Shown piece after piece: positions 1 to 7,426 of a DNA stretch of 27,883 bases. The position numbers and the translations under genes were made by a program. The stretch's first letter is position 1, and each line of letters opens with the position of its first letter. The stretch lies in the IMG/VR virus record IMGVR_UViG_3300008113_000297, positions 1 to 27,883 of that record, one strand, 5' to 3'. The stretch is from a virus. The notes below the pieces were generated by a model. It saw nothing but the letters and a program-made list of their open reading frames with translations, ran no database searches and had not been told where the DNA came from.

Positions 1-702
1 AATTGATCTATTTTCCTCAATTGAAATAATATCTTCATTATCCATGCTGAGGACAAACGCAGCGCTTTTTGCAATCCAACCTTCAGAGTCTGAGATTTCG
101 GTTTTTCCATCTTGTATTTTTGTGGATCTCACTCCGGATTTTTGATCTGCCGGCTGATTTACAAAAGAGTATTCCTTGAAGGAAATATCCTGCATATCAA
201 TGTATGCTAGCTTGCCCTTGTAAACCTTGCCCTTTTTAAACTTAGGCATACGGGGACGACCTGAGTCATCTTCTCTCGCTAGATCTTCACCAGAAATACT
301 ACAAACAGCCTTTGTAGCCCTTCCTCCAACCGAACCCGTCAAGTATCTCTTATCGATAACCTTTTGGGCTGCAACAGGATCAGTGATTGCAATTTGCAAT
401 CTAACAAAAGCGCTTCCATCTGACTCTTTGTCCATCTTGGCAGCCATTACCCTGCCAATAGGCTCTGTATTTAAGTCATGATTAAGAATAATTGGCTTTG
501 GATAAGGCTCAACCCATGATTGGAGTGCCTTCTCCAACTCTATGGCTGAATAATGATTATAATTAGAAGTCAAGCCCTCGTGTATTGCGGCGACCTCTAT
601 AATCAAGCCGTGCCTGGAGTTAAATGATTCTGAAAAATCTATATCTGATTTTGAAAAATCAGGAAGCTGTAATGTAAAGTTTTCTACAAAATCAAAAGAC
701 AT
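1..702 (-). CDS. Prohead (capsid maturation) protease, partial at left edge
   Basis: This is an open frame of 234 codons without a stop, starting at ATG 702 behind a good ribosome site (AGGGGA) and running off the left edge. The protein has the two hallmarks of the phage prohead protease family (herpesvirus-assemblin fold, S78/U35 type). One is a His in an ILNHD context followed by a PIGRV-like strand. The other is a Ser in a YLTGSVGG context. The family cleaves scaffold and capsid N-termini inside the prohead. Its place just after portal and its small neighbour agrees with this role, and the major capsid gene is expected beyond the left edge. The 76-bp gap to the upstream glycosyltransferase gene is AT-rich and may hold a promoter (a TTGTTC/TACTAT pair is visible), but this is weak. 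The C-terminus, which often carries a scaffold domain, is not seen. Confidence 0.8.
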   Translation of the reverse strand, partial: MSFDFVENFTLQLPDFSKSDIDFSESFNSRHGLIIEVAAIHEGLTSNYNHYSAIELEKALQSWVEPYPKPIILNHDLNTEPIGRVMAAKMDKESDGSAFVRLQIAITDPVAAQKVIDKRYLTGSVGGRATKAVCSISGEDLAREDDSGRPRMPKFKKGKVYKGKLAYIDMQDISFKEYSFVNQPADQKSGVRSTKIQDGKTEISDSEGWIAKSAAFVLSMDNEDIISIEENRSI

Positions 703-778
703 GTATTCCCCTATTTATTAATATCTATTTTAATAGTAAGTTTGTTTTTATAACATTGAACAATTTTATATAAATATA

Positions 779-1558
779 TCACACTTTAGTATAGTTTTCA
801 AATATTAGCGCTGATCTTTCATCCCCGTGCTTCAAAAATGACCCATACATTAACTCAGACATTATGTGTGGAGCATAGATGTATGAAGCGCAGAATAAAT
901 TATAACCAGCCTCTTTACACTCCCATGACCAACCTACATCCTCACCTTGCTCATGGACACTGTAATCTATATTTGAATATACTTTCTTGTTCATCATTTT
1001 TGCAGCCATGATTACGTCAGACTTAAAATAAGTTCCAAGAGAATACTTTTCCTGTCTAAATGCTTTTCTAGTCATACCCTCTCTCCATGTCATCACACTC
1101 GGATACATTGTGCCGAAAGGAGTCATGAACATGAGAGGATTAACTGCGTCAGCACCGGACTTAATATGTGCAATTAACAGCTCTAAAGTATTTGGATTTG
1201 TTAATAATATATCAGAATCTAAGCTAAAGTAGTATTCTGGAGAAACATCTCTAACAGTAGAGAGCAAAGAGTTTCTTAAGGAAACCATATTTTGATACTT
1301 AGACAATGTCCACTGTCTTCCATTGTTTTCATGCTGAAAGTGTGGTATATCTTTTCTTATCTTTATATTGAAATAAGGTATCCTATTATCGTATTTTTTC
1401 CATGCCTCTAAAGATTGGATTGTTTCAGTATCATCTGGAGAAACCTCAAAAACAAAACCAATATCTTCAATAGGAAGAGACTGATTAACGATACAGCGAA
1501 TCCAATGAGGTAATATCCAAGATCTCTTGTACATTGGACATCCTATTAGAAGTTTCAT
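779..1558 (-). CDS. GT-A fold glycosyltransferase (family 2-like)
   Basis: The 259-aa protein opens with a beta-strand (MKLLIGCPMYKR) typical of GT-A glycosyltransferases. A DSD metal- and nucleotide-sugar-binding motif lies at residues 114-116 in the context YYFSLDSDI, and a GEDVGWS segment near 205-211 matches the catalytic ED.GW signature. Such enzymes transfer a sugar from a nucleotide-sugar donor. Donor and acceptor cannot be told from sequence. There is no signal peptide or membrane helix, so it should act in the cytoplasm. The start overlaps the stop of the preceding small gene by four bases (ATGA), so translation is probably coupled. A sugar transferase between portal and protease suggests modification of a head or tail protein. 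Modification of the host envelope or phage DNA is an alternative. Confidence 0.75.
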   Translation of the reverse strand: MKLLIGCPMYKRSWILPHWIRCIVNQSLPIEDIGFVFEVSPDDTETIQSLEAWKKYDNRIPYFNIKIRKDIPHFQHENNGRQWTLSKYQNMVSLRNSLLSTVRDVSPEYYFSLDSDILLTNPNTLELLIAHIKSGADAVNPLMFMTPFGTMYPSVMTWREGMTRKAFRQEKYSLGTYFKSDVIMAAKMMNKKVYSNIDYSVHEQGEDVGWSWECKEAGYNLFCASYIYAPHIMSELMYGSFLKHGDERSALIFENYTKV

Positions 1559-1896
1559 TTAGAAGCTTTAATTTCCTCAGACTTTGTCGCTACAGCTTCA
1601 TCAGACTTTGATTGATCCTTTTCAGCTTTTACCGAAGACTCTAACTTTGTAGGAGTCTGGCTTTCAATGACTACTTCGCTAGCGGCCAATATTTCCTCAG
1701 GCTCATCTTCAACCGAATTAACCTTTTCCTCTAGGGCAAAAAGTCTTTCTGTTAGCTCCGATACAATTTCAAGAACTACCTGAAGAGCAAGTCTAGACTG
1801 ACCATTGTCTACTGTTTTTTCTAAGGCGCGAATTGAATCATTTGTTGCTAAATAAGAAATTAGCTGTTCATTCTTTAGTGTCAGATCTGTCGACAT
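1555..1896 (-). CDS. Small helical/acidic protein between portal and protease
   Basis: This 113-aa protein has no recognised function. The ATG at 1896 is preferred over an in-frame TTG six bases upstream, because AGGAAAAGGAAA sits at the right distance before it. The N-terminal half is predicted helical, with an NGQSRLALQ segment followed by a heptad-like stretch (about residues 30-60). The C-terminal half is highly charged, with alternating Glu/Asp/Lys and low complexity. It overlaps the portal frame by 29 bases and the glycosyltransferase start by four. Position and composition would suit a scaffold-like or head-assembly helper protein, but that is inference from context only. Confidence 0.6.
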   Translation of the reverse strand: MSTDLTLKNEQLISYLATNDSIRALEKTVDNGQSRLALQVVLEIVSELTERLFALEEKVNSVEDEPEEILAASEVVIESQTPTKLESSVKAEKDQSKSDEAVATKSEEIKASK

Positions 1897-3532
1897 TATC
1901 AATTTCCTTTTCCTCTTTTGTATAGACTATAGTATACTCTGATTCAAGGGCATTTTCAACTAATGTCAACCATGCATTGTCTGATCTTCTGATATTTGGT
2001 GAAGTATTTCTACCTTGCTGATTTGCTGGACGTGTTGCATTTCCGACGCCACGTCTTTGATTTGGTAAGTTTCTTTGACCTTTTTGTGCCGGAGCTTGTT
2101 TATCGCCATCTATAACAGCATCTTTAGGAGCCGACTTTGTCATTGTTAGTTCTGCTTGGTTTTTTGCTAAATCTATTTGAACTTTACCCTGTATGGCAGC
2201 AAACATTTCATCTTCTTCATAATCAGGATTAATGCCAAGTTCTAGTCTTGCTTCTTTGATTGAAATAATATTATTAACATACTTTTGTATAACATGCGTT
2301 TCTTTTTTAACTTGAGTATCAACGTCTATTTCGTTAAACTTGAAATAGCATCTGTCAGAAGAACCTTCTTCCAAGGGATTAGTTACGGGGTCAAATCCGC
2401 CTTCAAGTAAAAGTTCATTAAAAATATGAACCCTAATCATTTCTGCCATTATCTTCTGATACTGCTTAACTTTATCATACAAAGCAGTGTCTAGACGATC
2501 AGTCACTGATCTGTTTCCACCATTCATCATCATACCTAGGTGATGAGGGGCAACCCCAAGCCCAACTGCAACTCTTTCCTTAAAGTGCTCCAGGTATTGT
2601 GAAGCTTCAAGTGCACTATTGTTGGCACCGATAACTTCAATATTGTGTCTGTAAGGAAGAATTAGGCCACCCTCTGCTCTTAAGGATTCTATCTCAGATG
2701 CTGCGTTAGAGATTTCCTGAGGCTCTGCTGGCTGGTCTGCGGTGCCTATGGTGTATTTATATAATGGAAAAAGCTCTCTATGAACAAGGTTCTGGATATC
2801 TTCTTCAATCTGACGAAGGGCAACAACATCATCTAGAACAGAACTTAGAAACGGAGTACCGAAAGCTCGACCTGACTTTTTATCCAAATACATATGAATA
2901 ACACGATCAGCTGACCATACCGGATCTCGTTCTGATGGCATGTAGGTCAGAGGGTCTGTAGCCTGCTGATAAGATCTTGGTCTATTAAACTTATCTCTTA
3001 GAATTCTAACTTGTTCCGTAGGAATTAAATAATAACCCACTACAGGCTGCGGTGCATTTACTCCTGATATTGGAGTTGGAAAATATTCCGATATGTCACC
3101 TCTAGCCTTAACTATAAAAACATTCGCATACTTTACAATATGTTCAGTAATTTCGATTAAAAAATCTAAGAACGGCCTTTTCATGGCCATTTCCATGTAA
3201 TCTATTCTTTGATATAGATAAGATACAGCTTCCGGATTTTCTCCGACTATTGACCAGCTTTCTTTCCAGAACAATTCTTTATATTTATTTATTGCCTGTT
3301 TAACGTAAGAATCTGTATCTGCAGCTTGCATAATACGATCAAAGTCATAGGGAGAAGGTTCAAATGTAGCTCTATTGTTATAATAGTATGTATTGCCCTG
3401 AAAACCAAGTGCAAGGGCAGCGACTTTCATCGCTTTGCTTACAGATTTAATTTCTTCTGGTTTAAGAGCTTTTGCTACAATATTATTCTTTTTATCAACT
3501 TGCCGAAAAGGCAAAAAATCGAGAACTGCCAT
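1868..3532 (-). CDS. Portal protein
   Basis: At 554 aa it is in the usual range for phage portals. It forms the dodecameric ring at the head vertex through which TerL pumps DNA. The middle segment has the portal signature: a strand followed by LIPTEQVRILRD (clip/stem region), then an ERVAVGLGVAPHHLGM segment and a GGNRSVTDRLDTALYDKV helix, which correspond to the stem and crown-side helices of HK97/SPP1-type portals. The C-terminal 100 residues are Gln/Asn/Arg-rich and low complexity. The ribosome site GGAGAA lies eight bases before the ATG. It lies upstream of the small helical protein, glycosyltransferase and prohead protease, which is the expected head-gene order. It is separated from terL by about 8.7 kb of fibre genes, which is unusual. 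Confidence 0.82.
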   Translation of the reverse strand: MAVLDFLPFRQVDKKNNIVAKALKPEEIKSVSKAMKVAALALGFQGNTYYYNNRATFEPSPYDFDRIMQAADTDSYVKQAINKYKELFWKESWSIVGENPEAVSYLYQRIDYMEMAMKRPFLDFLIEITEHIVKYANVFIVKARGDISEYFPTPISGVNAPQPVVGYYLIPTEQVRILRDKFNRPRSYQQATDPLTYMPSERDPVWSADRVIHMYLDKKSGRAFGTPFLSSVLDDVVALRQIEEDIQNLVHRELFPLYKYTIGTADQPAEPQEISNAASEIESLRAEGGLILPYRHNIEVIGANNSALEASQYLEHFKERVAVGLGVAPHHLGMMMNGGNRSVTDRLDTALYDKVKQYQKIMAEMIRVHIFNELLLEGGFDPVTNPLEEGSSDRCYFKFNEIDVDTQVKKETHVIQKYVNNIISIKEARLELGINPDYEEDEMFAAIQGKVQIDLAKNQAELTMTKSAPKDAVIDGDKQAPAQKGQRNLPNQRRGVGNATRPANQQGRNTSPNIRRSDNAWLTLVENALESEYTIVYTKEEKEIDNVDRSDTKE

Positions 3533-3549
3533 TTATCTTCTCCAATATA

Positions 3550-3572
3550 AAAGCTATCATAATAGTAGCCTT
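3550..3572 (-). terminator. Weak hairpin before portal gene
   Basis: A seven-pair stem (AAGGCTA with TAGCTTT, one G-U pair) with a nine-base loop is followed on the minus strand by TTTTATATT. It sits in the only sizeable gap (59 bp) between the tail-fibre cluster and the portal gene. It could attenuate or process the leftward transcript, but the stem is short and AT-rich. Confidence 0.2.
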
Positions 3573-3591
3573 ATGGATTTTTTTTTATAAG

Positions 3592-3783
3592 TTACTGACC
3601 AGATTGCTGCGATCTAGCAAACGCGTTATTTAGAATAAGCGTTTTGACAGACTCCATCCAAAACACTGTTTCAGCTTCATTGAAATCGCTCTTATACTGC
3701 AAATTTGCATCTGAGATCTTAATCTCGATGGTGAATTCCTTTTTTGCTTCAACTGCTTCATTTACATCAATTACATCTGACAT
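3592..3783 (-). CDS. Very small acidic protein of unknown function
   Basis: This is a 63-aa protein starting MSDVIDVNEA. An upstream in-frame ATG at 3807 would add eight residues but would overlap the previous gene. The start at 3783 has a better ribosome site (GAGTGAGGT) and leaves a ten-base gap, so I prefer it. The sequence is acidic, with an alternating pattern (EFTIEIKISDANLQYKS) that suggests a short beta-sheet followed by a helix. No family is recognised. It lies between the S74 fibre and the portal, together with another very small gene. Confidence 0.55.
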   Translation of the reverse strand: MSDVIDVNEAVEAKKEFTIEIKISDANLQYKSDFNEAETVFWMESVKTLILNNAFARSQQSGQ

Positions 3784-3793
3784 TTTATTTACC

Positions 3794-3976
3794 TCACTCA
3801 AATTCATCTGTTTTTGTTTTTGTTGTTTTTACTGTTTTTTGTTGTGCGGTTAATTGCTCAATCTGAGCAGATAACTGCTTAATGGTGGCTTCCTTAATAA
3901 CAATCTCTGTCATCATTTGGGCCATTCGCTCATTAAAGGTTTGAACTAATATATTAATATCAAGATCATTGTTCAT
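3794..3976 (-). CDS. Small coiled-coil protein of unknown function
   Basis: This 60-aa protein starts behind a strong ribosome site (AAGGAGAAAAA). Residues 8-45 form a continuous amphipathic helix with heptad character (IKQLSAQIEQLTAQQ), so it should form a coiled coil. The C-terminus is Lys/Thr-rich. It follows the S74 fibre gene by 29 bases. A small coiled-coil protein next to fibre genes might help oligomerise or attach a fibre, but no homologue is recognised. Confidence 0.6.
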   Translation of the reverse strand: MNNDLDINILVQTFNERMAQMMTEIVIKEATIKQLSAQIEQLTAQQKTVKTTKTKTDEFE

Positions 3977-4005
3977 TTTTTCTCCTTAAATAGGAGTCTA
4001 TTATA

Positions 4006-6384
4006 TCACTTATTTTCTAAACTCTCTACTCTAGAGGAAAGTTCTTTAACGGCATTAATAAGTAGCGGGGTAATTAGCGCGTAATTCACGCTTTGTAGTT
4101 GCCCTTTTGACAAATCTCCAGATACCAGCCATGGTGCAACTAATTCAACTTCATCTGCTATTAAACCAATAATTGTAACTTCATCATGGATTCCATCTAC
4201 AATTGGTTTTCCATCTTCAAAACTTGAAACTTTTAAAGGATTATAAGATACTGTATTTAAATTATTAATGATTGATAATCCAGTATTTGTAGATGCAATG
4301 TTCCCCTTTAATCTTCTGTCCGATGTCGTTCCTAATACGATAGAGTTAGCATTATCTACGTGACCCATTATGGAACCAAAAGCACTAATCCATGTCATGC
4401 CCATTTGATTCGCTGTTCCTCCCCAGCCAGTTAGTCCATTATATGAAATACCATTTCCGTTTACTGACATAGTTCCTAATGCCATATTTGCATATGCAGT
4501 ATCATTAGCTCTTCTGATATAAAGGGTTGCGTCATTGTCAGCTGTCCTAAGTTGTATATGAGTGTTATAACACCGCAAAGCAAAGTTACATTGATTAACA
4601 CCTGTAACAGATAGGTGAGAATACTTAGCAAGAGTAGATTCTTGATTACCTTGTATAACAGTTCCATAAGATCCATAAATATATGTTCCAGGATCTAAAT
4701 CTGGCCTAAGGCCAACTCTAACTTCACCACTACTTGAATACCCCCTCATTCTAATTGTTCCATCGGAAACTATAGAATTACTATATATTGTACTACCTGA
4801 AAAATTGATGTTACTAACGTCATTGCCGTTATAATATAATGTTATATCATTAGTATTGATATGAACCCTATTTCCAGTTGAAGCTGTTGTGAGAGTTGAA
4901 CCACTAATAGTTGCACCAGTTATCGTTCCTCCAGAGATTGTTCCGCTAGCAGTTATTGTCCCACTAAATGTTCCGGAAGTTGCATTGATAGCTCCAGTCA
5001 CAGAAAGGCTAGCTCCATCCCATGTCAATTTATTGCCTGCGGAATTGCCTATGGAAAACTTGTATGCTGCCCCTGAATACCCTAAGAAAAATCCCGTTCC
5101 AGTGTCATAAGCTGTTTGTCCTCCTTTAATATTTCCTCCAGAACTCAACGTTATTCCTCCGCCAGTTATTGTTGTTCCAGCAATTAATCCAGTTTGCGTT
5201 TGGTTTTGGGGACTTAAATTAGAAACATTACCTAAGCTTTGATTCCATGCACTTGAGCCATAAATGTAAGATCTATTATCGCCACTAGTTGAGTTATACC
5301 AAATTGAAAATTCTGGTATTTGACCTGCCACAACTTCTGCTCCAACAGAATAAATTGGATTAAATGTTCCAGTGGCGGAACTAGTGACAGTAAATGTATA
5401 TGTTGTTACCGCGGTAACATATTGATTTTTTAAATTATACTGACTTGGAACAACGTTATTTAATGATACTATTTTACCGACAGATAAACCATGAGCTGTT
5501 GTCCCAGTAGTATATGTAACCGATGTTCCATTTCCTGATATTGCTGAAATTAATTTTGCGGTAAATGGACTAGGAATAGATGGTTGTGTGGCCCCATAAA
5601 AAATTGATCCAGGTGCAGAACCGTCTATAAATTGCAACGTTCCACGTATTGTTGCATTATTAAACTCTGCGCGTCCGTCTCCAGAAATAATCCAACCAGC
5701 TGTTCCACTAGTCCATGTGTCTGTCGTATTATTATAAGAACCGTTATAATCTGAAGATCTTAAAATAGCTTTATTATCAGGACTGGTGATTGTTGTTGCA
5801 GTTCCGGGTTGAGTTAATATTATTTCATGTGCGCCAATTGTCCCGGCAGTTATTTTTCCTGCCGTCAATGAACCTATGAACTCTTCGTCAATCAGTGGAG
5901 TATCGCCAGATGCAACTATAGATGTCCATCCGCTAATATTGCCAGCTGTATCAATTGTCCTTACTCTTCCATAATACTTAACGGGATTAGTTGTGGAAGA
6001 GGTACTTGTTGTTGTGCTGTTATCATCTACTGAAACGACAAAAACATTTGTTTGAACATATCCAGTTCTATGTGGTGTTTCGCCAGAAATAACTTGATAC
6101 TGTGCGCTGATTAGTTCTACTTGATCTTGTTTATATAATTCATACTCATATTTTGCGGCATCTTCGTCAATACTGTCTGTATACTTAAATAATACATTTA
6201 AGAATGACGCTGCTAAAACTAAATTTGTTGGAGCACCTGGAATAGTCGAATCTGTTGGAGTGGAAAATCTTACAGAATCAGTGTAAGGAGAAACGACATT
6301 AACATCATTGTTCTTGCTTCTAACCGTAACGATATATTCTTTATTTGGTTTTAGATTTTCTATATTTACAGGTATAATAGCCAT
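4006..6384 (-). CDS. Tail fibre/spike with C-terminal S74 auto-cleaving chaperone
   Basis: This 792-aa structural protein has three parts. Residues 1-50 and about 50-170 look like fibronectin type III beta-sandwiches, and the first seems to begin in mid-domain (LKPNKEYIVTVRS). Residues 170-690 are Gly/Ser/Thr-rich beta-repeats (for example LTAGKITAGTI) typical of trimeric fibres. The last 105 residues match the peptidase S74 intramolecular chaperone: SDRRLKGNI begins at residue 688, with the conserved Ser688, Asp689 and Lys692, then GLIADEVE and an ALITPLLINAVKEL helix. In that family the chaperone trimerises the fibre and cuts itself off just before the Ser. The start overlaps the preceding stop (TAATG). 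It is probably the distal receptor-contact fibre; the exact tail location is inferred. Confidence 0.85.
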   Translation of the reverse strand: MAIIPVNIENLKPNKEYIVTVRSKNNDVNVVSPYTDSVRFSTPTDSTIPGAPTNLVLAASFLNVLFKYTDSIDEDAAKYEYELYKQDQVELISAQYQVISGETPHRTGYVQTNVFVVSVDDNSTTTSTSSTTNPVKYYGRVRTIDTAGNISGWTSIVASGDTPLIDEEFIGSLTAGKITAGTIGAHEIILTQPGTATTITSPDNKAILRSSDYNGSYNNTTDTWTSGTAGWIISGDGRAEFNNATIRGTLQFIDGSAPGSIFYGATQPSIPSPFTAKLISAISGNGTSVTYTTGTTAHGLSVGKIVSLNNVVPSQYNLKNQYVTAVTTYTFTVTSSATGTFNPIYSVGAEVVAGQIPEFSIWYNSTSGDNRSYIYGSSAWNQSLGNVSNLSPQNQTQTGLIAGTTITGGGITLSSGGNIKGGQTAYDTGTGFFLGYSGAAYKFSIGNSAGNKLTWDGASLSVTGAINATSGTFSGTITASGTISGGTITGATISGSTLTTASTGNRVHINTNDITLYYNGNDVSNINFSGSTIYSNSIVSDGTIRMRGYSSSGEVRVGLRPDLDPGTYIYGSYGTVIQGNQESTLAKYSHLSVTGVNQCNFALRCYNTHIQLRTADNDATLYIRRANDTAYANMALGTMSVNGNGISYNGLTGWGGTANQMGMTWISAFGSIMGHVDNANSIVLGTTSDRRLKGNIASTNTGLSIINNLNTVSYNPLKVSSFEDGKPIVDGIHDEVTIIGLIADEVELVAPWLVSGDLSKGQLQSVNYALITPLLINAVKELSSRVESLENK

Positions 6385-6914
6385 TATCTAACTCCACCAA
6401 TCTTTGCAAAACTATTATCTGTTTGATTTATTATTTCACTTCCAACTTTAAGGTAAACATTATAACTAAAAGAGTAAGAAGATATTTTAATATTATTACC
6501 TCTAGAGGATATGTTTTTGTCATACAATAACTCTAGCTCGGCTACATAATCTCTTTCTTGGAAATCATTTTTAGAAAATAAATTAATATTATCTATTTGA
6601 CTAGAGGAGAAACAGTCGATAGTCTGCCAATCTAGATCTATGACTGCTGAACTTTCGCCATTTTGTAAAGCTGTAAACTTAATTCTAAACTTTCCATAAT
6701 TAATACCCTTAGAACCATACAGTGTAAACTTTGGTCCAGAAAAATTCATATAAAGCTTTGATCCAGGCTTATTCGATAGCCCATTATCCCAATCTGTCAT
6801 AGAGTTAATGAATGAAAAGTTATAACTTGAAGATGAATTTAAATCTACTAGATATTGATCTGTGTCAACATTAGAATAAAATCCATAATAAGGATTAGAA
6901 TATGTTACTGTCAT
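6384..6914 (-). CDS. Predicted beta-sandwich tail protein, carbohydrate-binding-like
   Basis: This 176-aa protein has no certain family. The residue pattern is nearly all beta: aromatic and Ser/Asn-rich strands, a central FSGPKFTLYGSKG turn, then KFRIKF, VIDLDWQTIDCF, and a late strand with ISSYSFSYNVYLKV. This resembles the jelly-roll carbohydrate-binding modules found on phage tails, but that is a resemblance in pattern only. It overlaps the preceding gene by four bases (ATGA) and the following fibre gene by one. That coupling suggests it is made in proportion with the fibre and may be its partner or adaptor. Confidence 0.6.
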   Translation of the reverse strand: MTVTYSNPYYGFYSNVDTDQYLVDLNSSSSYNFSFINSMTDWDNGLSNKPGSKLYMNFSGPKFTLYGSKGINYGKFRIKFTALQNGESSAVIDLDWQTIDCFSSSQIDNINLFSKNDFQERDYVAELELLYDKNISSRGNNIKISSYSFSYNVYLKVGSEIINQTDNSFAKIGGVR

Positions 6915-7426
6915 TCTGGTTCACCTTCTTGCTCTAATAAAGGCTCAATCTGCACCCAGGACATTGTTTCTTCATTCCATGTATAAGATTTATTATCATT
7001 AGGATATGAAATTGGAGGTGTCCATTTTTGATTAACTAATTGCCAAGATGGAAATGGTTGCCGTACAAGAATCCAGGAAATTGATTTTTCATCCCATATG
7101 TACTGATTTATAGTATCGGGAATGTCTATTGGGGGTTTCCAAAGTCCGGTTTCTGGATTTATTATAAATGAAGGATTATCTTGTGGTTTTGGTGGCACAA
7201 ACGCATCTATATCTTCATTGTATGAATATCCGATACCAGCATAGTTTTTTCGAAGTGGTTGCTTGCCCTGTAAATGAATACCAGCATATGTATTAATGGA
7301 TGTTTTTATCCATCGTCCACCAATATTATCAACCAGCCATTGATAACCTTCGTCATCATGATTATTATCACCAACAAGTACACTAATTACAATATTATTT
7401 TCATCTATTTGTGCCCAATGACTCAT
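6911..7426 (-). CDS. MSHWAQ-type tail protein with Trp-Pro-Pro repeats
   Basis: This 171-aa protein starts at ATG 7426 rather than the GTG nine bases upstream. The ATG gives the usual four-base ATGA overlap and the MSHWAQIDENN N-terminus known from marine and freshwater phages. The first 75 residues (GDNNHDDEGYQWL, GGRWIKTS, PLRKNYAGIGY) form the conserved domain. After it come two copies of a module of about 40 residues built on W-K/T-P-P, a proline-rich link, then Y-x-W-N/D-E and S-W. The family is widespread in T4-like and other aquatic phages next to tail-fibre genes, and its function is unknown. It is probably a fibre-associated virion protein. A structural role is inferred from neighbours on both sides. 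Confidence 0.7.
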   Translation of the reverse strand: MSHWAQIDENNIVISVLVGDNNHDDEGYQWLVDNIGGRWIKTSINTYAGIHLQGKQPLRKNYAGIGYSYNEDIDAFVPPKPQDNPSFIINPETGLWKPPIDIPDTINQYIWDEKSISWILVRQPFPSWQLVNQKWTPPISYPNDNKSYTWNEETMSWVQIEPLLEQEGEPE

